From an uncultured Roseburia sp. (lineage in GTDB: Bacteria > Bacillota > Clostridia > Lachnospirales > Lachnospiraceae): a stretch of 44,801 bases of DNA. Shown here in pieces: positions 1 to 7,498 of the stretch; positions within the stretch are counted from its first letter, which is position 1; every line of letters starts with the position of its first letter. Both the position numbers and the translations under genes were made by a program. The stretch spans positions 1-44,801 of the forward strand of contig CAMWKH010000027.1 in assembly GCA_947174805.1 (NCBI GenBank). Reading direction: 5' to 3'. The notes under the pieces are model-generated. The model was not told the DNA's origin. It saw only the letters and a program-made list of their open reading frames with translations, and ran no database searches.

Positions 1-40
1 TATAAAAACTCATTTTAATCTCCATTATTATACACAATTT

Positions 41-436
41 TTACTCATTACTTAGCCAACATATTCCTTCATGAAATAGTACCCATATTTTCTTTTCTAT
101 AAGACTTATTATGATAATATCTGTTGAATAAAAAGCTTCTCCATACATAAATTGAAAATTTCTTACAAAACCATTCAATTCAGATGCATCCATTACAAAT
201 GGACCACAATTTTTCTCATAACAATAATCTGTAATTACAAAAAGTTGCCCACACATAATTGATAAATCTTGTAATAAAGTTAATGCTTGAATATCACTTA
301 ATTCCGTTTCTTCTCCAAATTTTACTTCTTTTTTTATATTAAAATACAGGTCATCCGCATCTACAAATGTTTTTCCAAACACTGCTTGCATGCTATGTTC
401 AAACTCTGCCCAGGCTATATTTTTAATAATAATCAC
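41..436 (-). CDS. Probable immunity protein of an orphan toxin tip
   Basis: Protein of 131 residues from a GTG start; no family was recognised with certainty. It is small, acidic and lacks a signal peptide, as expected for a cytosolic immunity protein. Its start overlaps by 14 nt the end of a start-less coding fragment (423-581) that looks like a toxin C-terminus, the usual toxin-immunity arrangement. The role therefore rests on context: it is the last gene of a run of toxin and immunity modules. The start is uncertain because the AGAAGGA ribosome site lies very close to the GTG. It could be an unrelated small protein, but nothing in it suggests an enzyme. Confidence 0.6.
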   Translation of the reverse strand: MIIIKNIAWAEFEHSMQAVFGKTFVDADDLYFNIKKEVKFGEETELSDIQALTLLQDLSIMCGQLFVITDYCYEKNCGPFVMDASELNGFVRNFQFMYGEAFYSTDIIIISLIEKKIWVLFHEGICWLSNE

Positions 437-581
437 ATCCTTCTATAAAATATTTTTCTACAACGCTCCATCCTCCACGTTCATTCCTATGCCGGATAGT
501 TACTTCTTCTTTTTGATGCCATCCTGGCTTTATTTCTTCAAAATTATCCGAGCTTCCACCTGCTGATCTTGAATTGTATAT
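423..581 (-). pseudogene. Orphan toxin C-terminal tip (no start codon)
   Basis: An open frame of 52 codons runs from just after an in-frame TGA (582-584) to a TAA at 423-425. It has no plausible start codon. The translation is hydrophilic with a glycine/serine-rich beginning (RSAGGSSDNF) and then a compact charged domain end (EEVTIRHRNERGGW), a composition typical of the end of a polymorphic toxin. It ends inside the start of the next immunity gene. It lies directly after the immunity gene at 600-1199, so it is probably a displaced or silent warhead left by recombination, as known for orphan tips in CDI and Rhs loci. The toxin activity is unknown. Confidence 0.55.
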
Positions 582-599
582 TCACAATCCCTCATAAAT

Positions 600-1199
600 T
601 TATAATACAAACATGCACTCCCCTTTTACATATTTTATTAGTATGTGTACTGGTCTGTTCCCGCTTAATATGTCCAGTATCTTCTCTATTTCTTCCTCTG
701 CACAAATCGCATCAATTTTATCTACATATAATGTGTTATACATATAAAATTCATCTATAGTTGGAAGTCCCGCCAATAAAGCCAATAGCTTCTCCATGCA
801 CATATCTTCGATTGAATTTGTATTACTGGAAATTTCCTGCAGTTCTTTTTCTATACTTTCATGTTCATCAAATGATATAACTTTTTTTTCTTTATAACAA
901 TTCAAAATTTTGTAATACCGACTTATCTCGAGTCTTTCTAAGCTCATCCAAAAATCGAAAAAAAAGGATTTTTCTCCATTTAATATACAAATCATTTCAC
1001 GTATTTCTTGTATCAAATTCTCATTATATATATCTTCATCTTGCAACTCAGAAATAAACGGATATATTTTTAACAATTCTAATTTCCTGAATGCATTGGT
1101 ATTAAGGCATTCTTCAAATGCTTTTTTAATATCCTGATAAAATCTTTTTTCCTCAATTTTTCCCGTCAAAAATTCTTCCAGCATTTCTTTAAAATTCAT
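600..1199 (-). CDS. Cognate immunity protein of toxin 1
   Basis: Protein of 199 residues, acidic, predicted mostly helical, cytosolic, with no signal or membrane segment. An AGGAAGG ribosome site precedes the ATG, and only 13 nt separate it from the toxin 1 stop, so the two are co-translated. The N-terminus (LEEFLTGKIEEK) and C-terminus (IKYVKGECMFVL) resemble the 231-residue protein at 2171-2866 (LNQYFKGELSREE; IAYIKGKPYLSL), so both appear to be members of one immunity family. The immunity function is inferred from position, as is usual for polymorphic toxin loci. The family itself was not recognised by name. Confidence 0.65.
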   Translation of the reverse strand: MNFKEMLEEFLTGKIEEKRFYQDIKKAFEECLNTNAFRKLELLKIYPFISELQDEDIYNENLIQEIREMICILNGEKSFFFDFWMSLERLEISRYYKILNCYKEKKVISFDEHESIEKELQEISSNTNSIEDMCMEKLLALLAGLPTIDEFYMYNTLYVDKIDAICAEEEIEKILDILSGNRPVHILIKYVKGECMFVL

Positions 1200-1212
1200 A
1201 AAATCATCCTTC

Positions 1213-1962
1213 CTACTTATGACTCCAAATATCCCCTGTCTTTATATTTTTCCAATAATGAACCTCTACATTTCTTCCATCTGGCGTTCTCCATGTTTCC
1301 ATTACTTTTTTCCATTCATTGCTTTTAAAAGATTTCCCTTGACTTCTGATAAAATCCTTAAAATCTTCACTTTTAACATTTCTGGTATCACGCCTTGTAC
1401 ATTCTGACCCTGCAGGTACTTCCTTTTTTCCTTTTTGATAATAATTTGATAAATCCCCTCCGCTCTTATCTTGTTTCCAAAACTCAATCCCTTTCTCAAC
1501 CTTTCCGCCTTCCCCTGACTTCATCGCAGCCGCAAGCAATGCGGCCATACTCCCAATACCCAGTACCGCCTCTCCCAAACCAGCTGCTTCCACTGCACCT
1601 GCCATTGTCCCGCCTGAAGTCCCTGCAGTCACAATAGACGGGATGCTGCTTGATATCCCGCCAGCCGCAGCTATCAAATCCGCTCCGGCAAGCAGCCCTG
1701 CAAATACCACGGCTCCCGCTGCTGCCCCCTGAAATTCCTTAACTGTTCTCTCCAGATAAAATTGACTCCAGCTCCTGTCACGTCCGGCAGACCTGTCACT
1801 GTCCAGCGTTTTCGTATAACTGTGTGACGAAATGGCGGCTCCTCCCAGGACACACCCCACCCCGGCAATAGGCAGTGTTGCTCCTGCTGTAAAAAAAGCT
1901 CCAACCACACCTACGACAATGCATATACCTCCCAATACTCCCAGTACCGCAGTATCCACCAT
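1213..1962 (-). CDS. Polymorphic toxin 1, shared hydrophobic body with unique C-terminal tip
   Basis: Protein of 249 residues from the ATG at 1962; the frame stays open to a GTG at 1995. Residues about 4-35 form a hydrophobic glycine/alanine segment. The next 120 residues include a conserved block (SYTKTLDSDR, SQFYLERT) and a second glycine/alanine-rich stretch ending MKSGEGG. This body is shared with toxin 2 at 3237-4223. The C-terminal 85 or so residues are different and hydrophilic, with a motif WRTPDGRNVEVHYWKN that recurs in bacterial toxin ends, although the activity could not be named. Immunity gene 600-1199 follows at once. Unlike toxin 2, its N-terminal leader is encoded by a separate, out-of-frame ORF (1970-2143). 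Likely cargo of the contractile apparatus upstream. Confidence 0.72.
   Translation of the reverse strand: MVDTAVLGVLGGICIVVGVVGAFFTAGATLPIAGVGCVLGGAAISSHSYTKTLDSDRSAGRDRSWSQFYLERTVKEFQGAAAGAVVFAGLLAGADLIAAAGGISSSIPSIVTAGTSGGTMAGAVEAAGLGEAVLGIGSMAALLAAAMKSGEGGKVEKGIEFWKQDKSGGDLSNYYQKGKKEVPAGSECTRRDTRNVKSEDFKDFIRSQGKSFKSNEWKKVMETWRTPDGRNVEVHYWKNIKTGDIWSHK
1507..1648. repeat. Toxin-body repeat, copy 1
   Basis: This stretch inside toxin 1 is almost identical to 3564-3705 inside toxin 2. By eye there is one mismatch in roughly 140 positions before the two copies start to diverge at each side. It encodes the end of the glycine/alanine-rich body, immediately before the point where the toxin tips become unrelated. 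The DNA identity is much higher than in flanking homologous parts, as expected for recent gene conversion or for a recombination site that allows tip exchange. Confidence 0.85.
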
Positions 1963-1969
1963 GCTTATA

Positions 1970-2143
1970 TTATTCCTCCGCCACACTATTTGCACTTTGC
2001 TTAACAGTTATTGATACCGGCTCTTCTGAATAAAAATCAAATTTATTCTCCAACCTTTTCATTATAATTTTTGTTTCCGAAATATTCGTTTGTTCTACAC
2101 TTATAGCATTTCCTTTTTCAACTAAGAGTTTATGTTCTGACAT
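1970..2143 (-). CDS. Small leader ORF upstream of toxin 1
   Basis: A 57-codon ORF with a strong ribosome site (TTGGAGGATTAA before the ATG). The product is charged and soluble, with no membrane segment, and starts MSEHKLLVEKGNAISVEQ. It ends at a TAA 7 nt before the ATG of toxin 1, and its last codons contain the GGAGG (1975-1979) that probably serves toxin 1. Toxin 2 has a leader of similar size fused in frame to the same body. This ORF may be the matching leader or adaptor domain of toxin 1, either a natural separate polypeptide or split by a frameshift. Similarity between the two leaders is not obvious by eye. Confidence 0.6.
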   Translation of the reverse strand: MSEHKLLVEKGNAISVEQTNISETKIIMKRLENKFDFYSEEPVSITVKQSANSVAEE

Positions 2144-2170
2144 TTAATCCTCCAATTTAGAAAACACATC

Positions 2171-2866
2171 CTATAAGAAAATCAAAGACAAATATGGTTT
2201 ACCTTTTATATATGCAATGGACACTCTAAAAAAAGAATCTCCCAAAATACAATCTAAAAGTTTTCTTAAATTGGGTAAAAAATTTTCCTTACTTATCGAT
2301 GTTCCTCCAACATAAATTCCAACACTTTGCCTAAAATCTGCAATTTCTTCCTCTATATTAATATTCTCAGCAATAATTCCTTTAATATGACATTCTAACA
2401 AGCCAATTAAAGTTTGCACATCTTTTATGTTCTTGTTTTTCTTATAATATGCTACTAACTCACTTATTACTTCTGGTGAAATATTATCTTTATCTACTTT
2501 TTCAATAGTATTCCTTAATTGTGCATATATTTTTTGACTGTTTATATATTGTTCCTTCTTGTACAAACCCTCGTATATTTTAATATTGAATGTGTAATAT
2601 ATATCCCTCTTTCCTTCTAGTATTTCCAAAATTTCTTGAACTTCCTTTTCAGTACAAGGATATTCTTCTGTTATATCATTGGGTATAACATGAAATGTGG
2701 AAATTGTTTTTAAAAAGTGATATACTTGCAATTTTTCTAGTTGAATATATTCACCTTTCATCAATTCATAGTATAACTTCATAGCCCATAGGCCCAACTC
2801 TTCCCTTGATAATTCTCCTTTAAAATACTGGTTTAGCTTTAATTCCAAATTTTTAGCATTCATCAT
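2171..2866 (-). CDS. Orphan immunity protein, paralogue of the toxin 1 immunity gene
   Basis: Protein of 231 residues, probably cytosolic, lysine- and glutamate-rich. It resembles the 199-residue immunity protein at 600-1199 at both ends (KGELSREELG near residue 16; IAYIKGKPYLSL at the end). It has no toxin gene of its own: the gene upstream (2916-3230) is already the immunity partner of toxin 2. Extra immunity genes of this sort are thought to protect against toxins of relatives or to be left after toxin replacement. Start could be 2866 or the next ATG at 2863; a GAGG lies about 9 nt upstream. Confidence 0.55.
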   Translation of the reverse strand: MMNAKNLELKLNQYFKGELSREELGLWAMKLYYELMKGEYIQLEKLQVYHFLKTISTFHVIPNDITEEYPCTEKEVQEILEILEGKRDIYYTFNIKIYEGLYKKEQYINSQKIYAQLRNTIEKVDKDNISPEVISELVAYYKKNKNIKDVQTLIGLLECHIKGIIAENINIEEEIADFRQSVGIYVGGTSISKENFLPNLRKLLDCILGDSFFRVSIAYIKGKPYLSLIFL

Positions 2867-2915
2867 ACTGAAAAAACCTCATCATCCCCTGTCTTTATTT
2901 TTAAAAATAAATTCC

Positions 2916-3230
2916 TTAAAAATCAGAATACTCTGCCCACTGAAAATCTGTTTCCTCCCAGTGTTCTTTCCAGGAAACCTTTTCTAAATATTCTTTTATT
3001 GTATCTTCTAACGCTTCCTCCTCCGTTTTGCCAAATCCTACTGCGCCTTCAAAGCTGCCAGATTCATCTATAACATGGATATTTGTATATCCCACATACA
3101 AATTTTCTTTCTCTTGAAATATTTTAATCTTAAATTTTCCATAAGGACTTTTTTCTAATTCCCAAATATCATATTCACCAACTAATTTTTCGATTTTTGC
3201 AATTCCTTCACACCTAATGTTTTTCCACAT
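2916..3230 (-). CDS. Cognate immunity protein of toxin 2
   Basis: Protein of 104 residues, small and acidic, with a central beta-rich part and a helical stretch (TEEEALEDTIKEYLEK), ending in an aromatic/acidic tail. The ribosome site GGAAAGG lies within the last codons of toxin 2, and only 6 nt separate the genes, so the pair is coupled. The acidic surface would suit binding to a basic nuclease-like toxin tip. Function is inferred from position, size and charge; the exact immunity family was not identified. Confidence 0.65.
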   Translation of the reverse strand: MWKNIRCEGIAKIEKLVGEYDIWELEKSPYGKFKIKIFQEKENLYVGYTNIHVIDESGSFEGAVGFGKTEEEALEDTIKEYLEKVSWKEHWEETDFQWAEYSDF

Positions 3231-3236
3231 ATTGCA

Positions 3237-4223
3237 TCACCTTTCCAATCCAAACGTTAGTATCTTTCCATCCGAATCAATTGTAATATATTTCCCGTTT
3301 TTTGTATATGTTTTTGCTCCAGGTGTTCCTTCTTTAGGATATGATACCCTGGCTCTTTTCAAATTTTTGCTAAACTCCTTGGCTTTTCTAACATATTGAT
3401 TAATATCCTTTGCACCAACCTCCTGTCCATGTTTATTAAAATGATATTTCAAAGAATCCTCTATGGAATCAAAAGTCCCTTTACTCCATATATCTTTACT
3501 AGCATCAGAAATATCAGCATTAGAATCTTTCTTTTCAATACCAACCCCTTCCTTACTCTCCCCGCCTTCCCCTGACTTCATCGCAGCCGCAAGCAATGCG
3601 GCCATACTCCCAATACCCAGTACCGCCTCTCCCAAACCAGCCGCTTCCACTGCACCTGCCATTGTCCCGCCTGAAGTCCCTGCAGTCACAATAGATGGAA
3701 TACTGCTTGATATCCCCCCGGCCATACCTATCAATTCATAACCGGAAAGCAGGCCCGCAAATACCACAGCTCCCGCTGCTGCACCTTTAAACTCCCCTGC
3801 CGTCCTCTCCAAATAAAATTGTGCCCAGCTACGTTCTCTCCCCGCTGCCCTGTCACTGTCAAGAGTTTTCGTATAACCATATGACGAAATGGCAGCTCCG
3901 GCCAACACACAACCCAGCCCTAAAAGGGGCGTTGCCGCACCAAATGACATAAAAGTAGCAACCACGCCTGCGACAATGGCTACGCCTGCCAATACCCCCA
4001 GTACGATAGTATCCGCCATGCTTATATAATACATGGTATCCGCTTTCTCTTCCACCAATTTTTCATGCAGGAAATCCTTAATAGGTTCAAAAAAATCTTC
4101 CGCTGAGGTTTTTATCACCATATGGCTTCCAAAAAGATGAATCTCACCGCCCTCCATACTAAGGACCGTAAGCCCGCACCCTGGTTCTGCCACTGTATAG
4201 GTTTTCCTAAAAATATCAGACAT
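3237..4223 (-). CDS. Polymorphic toxin 2 with leader, hydrophobic body and nuclease-like tip
   Basis: Protein of 328 residues in three parts. Residues 1-65 form a leader (MSDIFRKTYTVAEPGCGL). Residues about 66-225 are the glycine/alanine-rich body shared with toxin 1, with two hydrophobic segments. The last 100 residues are a unique basic tip. The tip carries a pattern often seen at toxin ends, YHFNKHGQEVGAKDINQYV followed by basic strands and ITIDSDGKILTFGL, suggesting a BECR-type RNase fold; this is inference. Immunity gene 2916-3230 follows. Upstream lies the tube gene with three hairpins between them. There is no Sec signal, consistent with loading into the contractile device rather than Sec export. 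Confidence 0.75.
   Translation of the reverse strand: MSDIFRKTYTVAEPGCGLTVLSMEGGEIHLFGSHMVIKTSAEDFFEPIKDFLHEKLVEEKADTMYYISMADTIVLGVLAGVAIVAGVVATFMSFGAATPLLGLGCVLAGAAISSYGYTKTLDSDRAAGRERSWAQFYLERTAGEFKGAAAGAVVFAGLLSGYELIGMAGGISSSIPSIVTAGTSGGTMAGAVEAAGLGEAVLGIGSMAALLAAAMKSGEGGESKEGVGIEKKDSNADISDASKDIWSKGTFDSIEDSLKYHFNKHGQEVGAKDINQYVRKAKEFSKNLKRARVSYPKEGTPGAKTYTKNGKYITIDSDGKILTFGLER
3564..3705. repeat. Toxin-body repeat, copy 2
   Basis: Partner of 1507-1648, at a constant offset of 2057 nt and in the same orientation. It encodes the part of the toxin body that directly precedes the variable tip. Direct repeats this close could recombine and delete everything between them, which would put the toxin 1 tip on the toxin 2 leader. 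Confidence 0.85.
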
Positions 4224-4230
4224 ATCTGCC

Positions 4231-4344
4231 GCCTTTCCTTTGTATTTATCCAGGCCATTTTCTGAAAAATAGCCTGGATAAATACAAATCCCTGGACAGG
4301 GATTTTATTTTCAGGGAAAGGCACGTCTACTGACATGCCTTTCC
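4231..4344 (-). promoter_or_regulatory. Triple hairpin between tube and toxin 2, with possible Shine-Dalgarno switch
   Basis: Three hairpins sit end to end in the tube-to-toxin gap. Hairpin 1 pairs 4315-4327 with 4332-4344 (13 bp, one G-U). Hairpin 2 pairs 4286-4294 with 4297-4305 (9 bp). Hairpin 3 pairs 4239-4255 with 4272-4288 (17 bp perfect). None is followed by a clear U-run. The presumed toxin ribosome site GGAAAGGC (4231-4238) is the same 8-mer as one arm of hairpin 1, so the other arm could instead pair with it and block translation. The structures may separate abundant tube synthesis from scarce effector synthesis. Confidence 0.7.
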
Positions 4345-4361
4345 TCTCCTGCATAAAACCC

Positions 4362-4790
4362 TTAAGCGCCGATATAGCCGCCCTCAATCTCGATTTTATC
4401 CAGCTTATCTTTTTTCTGTTTAATGGTAATGGTAAACTGTCCGATACCGTCGCTGTTAGAAAAATCTTCTTTATAATCCACTACGAAAGCCCGGGGGAAA
4501 CTGTACTTCCTCTCCACAAGCCCTGCATTTAATATCTCAACTTCCACCTGGCGGTAAGCCAAAGCTTCCTCCGCCGGAACCACTGACCACAGGGCAAGCT
4601 GCCTGGTGCTGTCAAAGGGATCCCCGTCTGTGGAAACAAGAATCTTTCCGGAAATTTCTAAGGTACTTCCCACGTCTTTTGTCCTGGCATTGGAATCCAA
4701 TGGGATATCCGTGCGGAATTTTATTTTCTGCACACACTCTTTTGCAATTTCAAAACTAGATGCTCCGTTTACTGTTACACGTAATGACAT
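4362..4790 (-). CDS. Hcp-like tube protein, second copy
   Basis: Protein of 142 residues, all-beta in appearance, of the family of small Clostridia proteins starting with an RVTVNG-type strand and containing IPLDSNAR, WSVVP and KQKKDK motifs. These resemble tail-tube/Hcp proteins of contractile injection systems; some databases carry the misleading name membrane-associated protease for this family. It is a clear paralogue of 4804-5229: the SNAR, ALWSVVP, AYRxVxV, FVxxY and IKQKKD positions match. Two tube-type subunits next to the sheath suggest a main tube protein and a variant for the tip or terminator end. The start lies 13 nt after the first copy. Confidence 0.72.
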   Translation of the reverse strand: MSLRVTVNGASSFEIAKECVQKIKFRTDIPLDSNARTKDVGSTLEISGKILVSTDGDPFDSTRQLALWSVVPAEEALAYRQVEVEILNAGLVERKYSFPRAFVVDYKEDFSNSDGIGQFTITIKQKKDKLDKIEIEGGYIGA

Positions 4791-4803
4791 ATGTACTCAC
4801 CTC

Positions 4804-5229
4804 CTATTCGCTGAATCCGCCTTCAATTTTTGTCATCTTGGTTAAATCTTTTTTCTGCTTCACATGGAGATAAAATGCTCCCACGCCTGTCTCGTCGTCG
4901 AGCTCCTCCTCATACTCCATCACAAATGCATTGGGAAGGGTAAACTGCCTTACAATCTGCCCTGCTGCAACCACATCCACTTTTACATTGCGGTAAGCGT
5001 CTGCGCTCTCACTGGGCACCACGCTCCATTTTGCCATGTTAATGGTGGCATCCTGTGCCTCTGCCCCAAGGGAAAAAAGAAGCTTGCCCCGGATTTTTAA
5101 GGCTGTGCCGTTATCTGTTGCCCTGGCATTGGAATCCTTTGGAATATCAGAAAAAAATTCCACACTGGTTACACACTGTTCTGTCAGGTTCACTGGACCT
5201 GAGCCGTCAATCGTTACTCGAAAACCCAT
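4804..5229 (-). CDS. Hcp-like tube protein, first copy
   Basis: Protein of 141 residues with the same layout as its neighbour 4362-4790: IPKDSNARATD near residue 30, KWSVVPSE near 68 and VKQKKDLTKM near the end. A strong AGGAGGG ribosome site precedes the ATG, in keeping with a protein needed in many copies. It lies between the sheath gene and the second tube gene, the normal sheath-then-tube order of contractile tails, T6SS and extracellular injection systems. There is no signal peptide. Assignment rests on family resemblance and order. Confidence 0.75.
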   Translation of the reverse strand: MGFRVTIDGSGPVNLTEQCVTSVEFFSDIPKDSNARATDNGTALKIRGKLLFSLGAEAQDATINMAKWSVVPSESADAYRNVKVDVVAAGQIVRQFTLPNAFVMEYEEELDDETGVGAFYLHVKQKKDLTKMTKIEGGFSE

Positions 5230-5264
5230 AAACTGTTCCCTCCTGTCATCTACCTGTTTTTTCT

Positions 5265-7448
5265 TTATACACCTGTCACACGGTTAATCTGGACTTCCAG
5301 ATTTCTCGGACTGCCGTTAAAGGACAATGTCAGCTCACAGATTCCATTGTCTTCGTTGATGTCATACTCTACGCTGTCCCCCTCTGCGATAATTGCATTG
5401 ATACAATCCTTTTTTGACAGCCACTTACTTTTCTGGCTCCTGGGGTTGTTGGAAAAGAAATCTTTGATATTATCTTCCTTGAAATCTCCCGTCACATACC
5501 TTAGAATCCGTTCCATGTAAGTTGTGACCTGTGTTTTATATACCGGCTCATAAGTGGAATGTTCGGAATCGTATAAAAGGTTCCTGGCCTTATAAACCGT
5601 TATATTCGTTATTGCCATCCCATTTGCGGATGCATTTTCGGAAGCAAAAACCCAGCCAAAATTCTTCTGGTTTATCTGGGTCTTAATTGTATTTGTAAAG
5701 CCGGTTATCTCCTTTGGCATTGTGGTGTAGGCCATCAGAGAATTATTTCCCGCCTCTATGTCAAACCTTACCCCCGGCAGTTCCAAATCTGTTTTTGCCT
5801 TTGTTGTAATAAAATGATTCTTTATATATTCGGGGCACTGGCATGCTGCCCGGAAACCTGCCGCCACATAGGCGCCGCTGATATAAACCCCTTCTATCCA
5901 AAGCCGGATGACATCCTCCTTGGCCTCGGAGAGTTCCACCCCATTGTCATCCGTGACATGCATTCTGCTGTCTAATACCACCCCGGATTTATTCTTGGGA
6001 AGTATGGTGAAATTCGGCAGCACAGGTATGGCAAACTCACTGTAGGGTTTCCCCATAAGGGGTGCGCACCGCTCCATGATTTTTTCCACGCCCTCCGCCG
6101 CTAAGGCGTTGAAAGTTGTCTCCTCCCGGTTCTCAAAGGAAAAAAATGTCTCCACCCGGTAATCCTTAAAGACGTTTAGCAGTATGCTTAAGGATTCCAT
6201 GCTGTACACATCGGTTCCCGCCTTTTTTACATTTCCCTGGAATCGCTCTCTGTGGATTTTGTTGGTCACATTCTGGCTCCAGGACACATTGGGATAAATA
6301 GCGTACCATATCGTATCATTAAAATTGTTCTTGCTGTTTGTGGTATTTAAGAATGTAATGAGCCGGGGAATATTTGGGCTCTTTGCCAATATGTCCGGGG
6401 AAATATTGGCCACAACAAGGGTGGGCGCCATGCCTTTTGTCTTTGTTTTATACTGGTCAAAAAACATGCGGATTCCCAACAGTTTTTCTACCAGGGGTTT
6501 TACCACTTTAATAAAGTTGTCTTTTGACGTGCGGTAAAATTCCAGATAGGAATTATAATTTGCCACTTCCGTCTCCACGTCGATTTCCGTTGGAGTGGTT
6601 GCCGTTAAGGGACAGAAGGTGCGCACTACCAGATTCTGCACGTAGTTGTTGGGAGATTCGTTCACCGACTGGTAATCCTCCGCCAACACTTCCACAAGGC
6701 CTGCTGTAACCTCATCATCTACCACCGCCAGACTTGTGGATTCCTCCTTGGGCGCTTCTAAAATTTTCAGTTCCCCATTCTCACCCATGGTGAGAAGACC
6801 TGCCACAACGCCTTTTCCCTTATCCTTCTCGCCGCCGCCTCCCAGCAAAAGCCTTGTCTTGATATCCTCGATTGCCAGGGGAAGCATGGCCATAATATTG
6901 TTATAATTCTTGCTGGCGTCCTCAAAAAGTAAATTCAGCTTGTCCCCCAAATCCAGTTTTGCAGGATCTCCGTCTTCCAGAGCTGCGTATTTACTGTAAT
7001 TGAACTGGATTTCTTTCCTTACCAGCTTGATATCCTCCATAACTTTCTTCGGCGATATCATTTCCAGCAGCTTTTCAAAATGAAACTCCACATTTAAAAG
7101 CCCCTGGGCTTTTCTGGAATCCATCACTGTTAAAATCGTCTTAAAAAAACTGTCATAGTCATTTAAATTGATCGGTGTCAGCATAGACGGTGGAATATTT
7201 TCCGGGCGCTCCAATGTATACTTCACCGACTGGGAACCCGCGTCAAAAAATGACCACACCGTAGGCTCAAACTTCCGCTCCATTTCCTCATAGCTGTGGC
7301 ACTCCAAATGCTGGTTGATTTCCCGCATCTGGTCGTCGCTTAAACTGTCCAGACCCTTTACATCCCCCACTAACGTGAGAAGATCCATTTTGTCCGGATT
7401 AATCATATCAAGGAGAAGCGTGCGGTTTGTCTGATTGATTATCTCCAT
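5265..7448 (-). CDS. Contractile sheath-like protein (T6SS TssB/TssC-type)
   Basis: Protein of 727 residues without signal peptide or membrane segment. The N-terminal 210 residues (LLLDMINPDKMDLLTLVGDV onward, then FFDAGSQSVKYTLERPENIP) resemble the part corresponding to TssB. A low-complexity acidic/glycine linker near residue 205 follows. From about residue 270 to the end it looks like a TssC-type large sheath subunit, with a C-terminal pair of beta strands (ELTLSFNGSPRNLEVQINRV) suited to the strand exchange that links sheath subunits. T6SS normally uses two sheath proteins; this looks like one fused polypeptide. It is followed by two tube genes and preceded by the VWA gene. The family assignment is by pattern and context. 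Confidence 0.7.
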   Translation of the reverse strand: MEIINQTNRTLLLDMINPDKMDLLTLVGDVKGLDSLSDDQMREINQHLECHSYEEMERKFEPTVWSFFDAGSQSVKYTLERPENIPPSMLTPINLNDYDSFFKTILTVMDSRKAQGLLNVEFHFEKLLEMISPKKVMEDIKLVRKEIQFNYSKYAALEDGDPAKLDLGDKLNLLFEDASKNYNNIMAMLPLAIEDIKTRLLLGGGGEKDKGKGVVAGLLTMGENGELKILEAPKEESTSLAVVDDEVTAGLVEVLAEDYQSVNESPNNYVQNLVVRTFCPLTATTPTEIDVETEVANYNSYLEFYRTSKDNFIKVVKPLVEKLLGIRMFFDQYKTKTKGMAPTLVVANISPDILAKSPNIPRLITFLNTTNSKNNFNDTIWYAIYPNVSWSQNVTNKIHRERFQGNVKKAGTDVYSMESLSILLNVFKDYRVETFFSFENREETTFNALAAEGVEKIMERCAPLMGKPYSEFAIPVLPNFTILPKNKSGVVLDSRMHVTDDNGVELSEAKEDVIRLWIEGVYISGAYVAAGFRAACQCPEYIKNHFITTKAKTDLELPGVRFDIEAGNNSLMAYTTMPKEITGFTNTIKTQINQKNFGWVFASENASANGMAITNITVYKARNLLYDSEHSTYEPVYKTQVTTYMERILRYVTGDFKEDNIKDFFSNNPRSQKSKWLSKKDCINAIIAEGDSVEYDINEDNGICELTLSFNGSPRNLEVQINRVTGV

Positions 7449-7498
7449 GTTCTTTCACTCCCTTGTACTGGTAATATTTACTTAAACCCGTCCAAATT

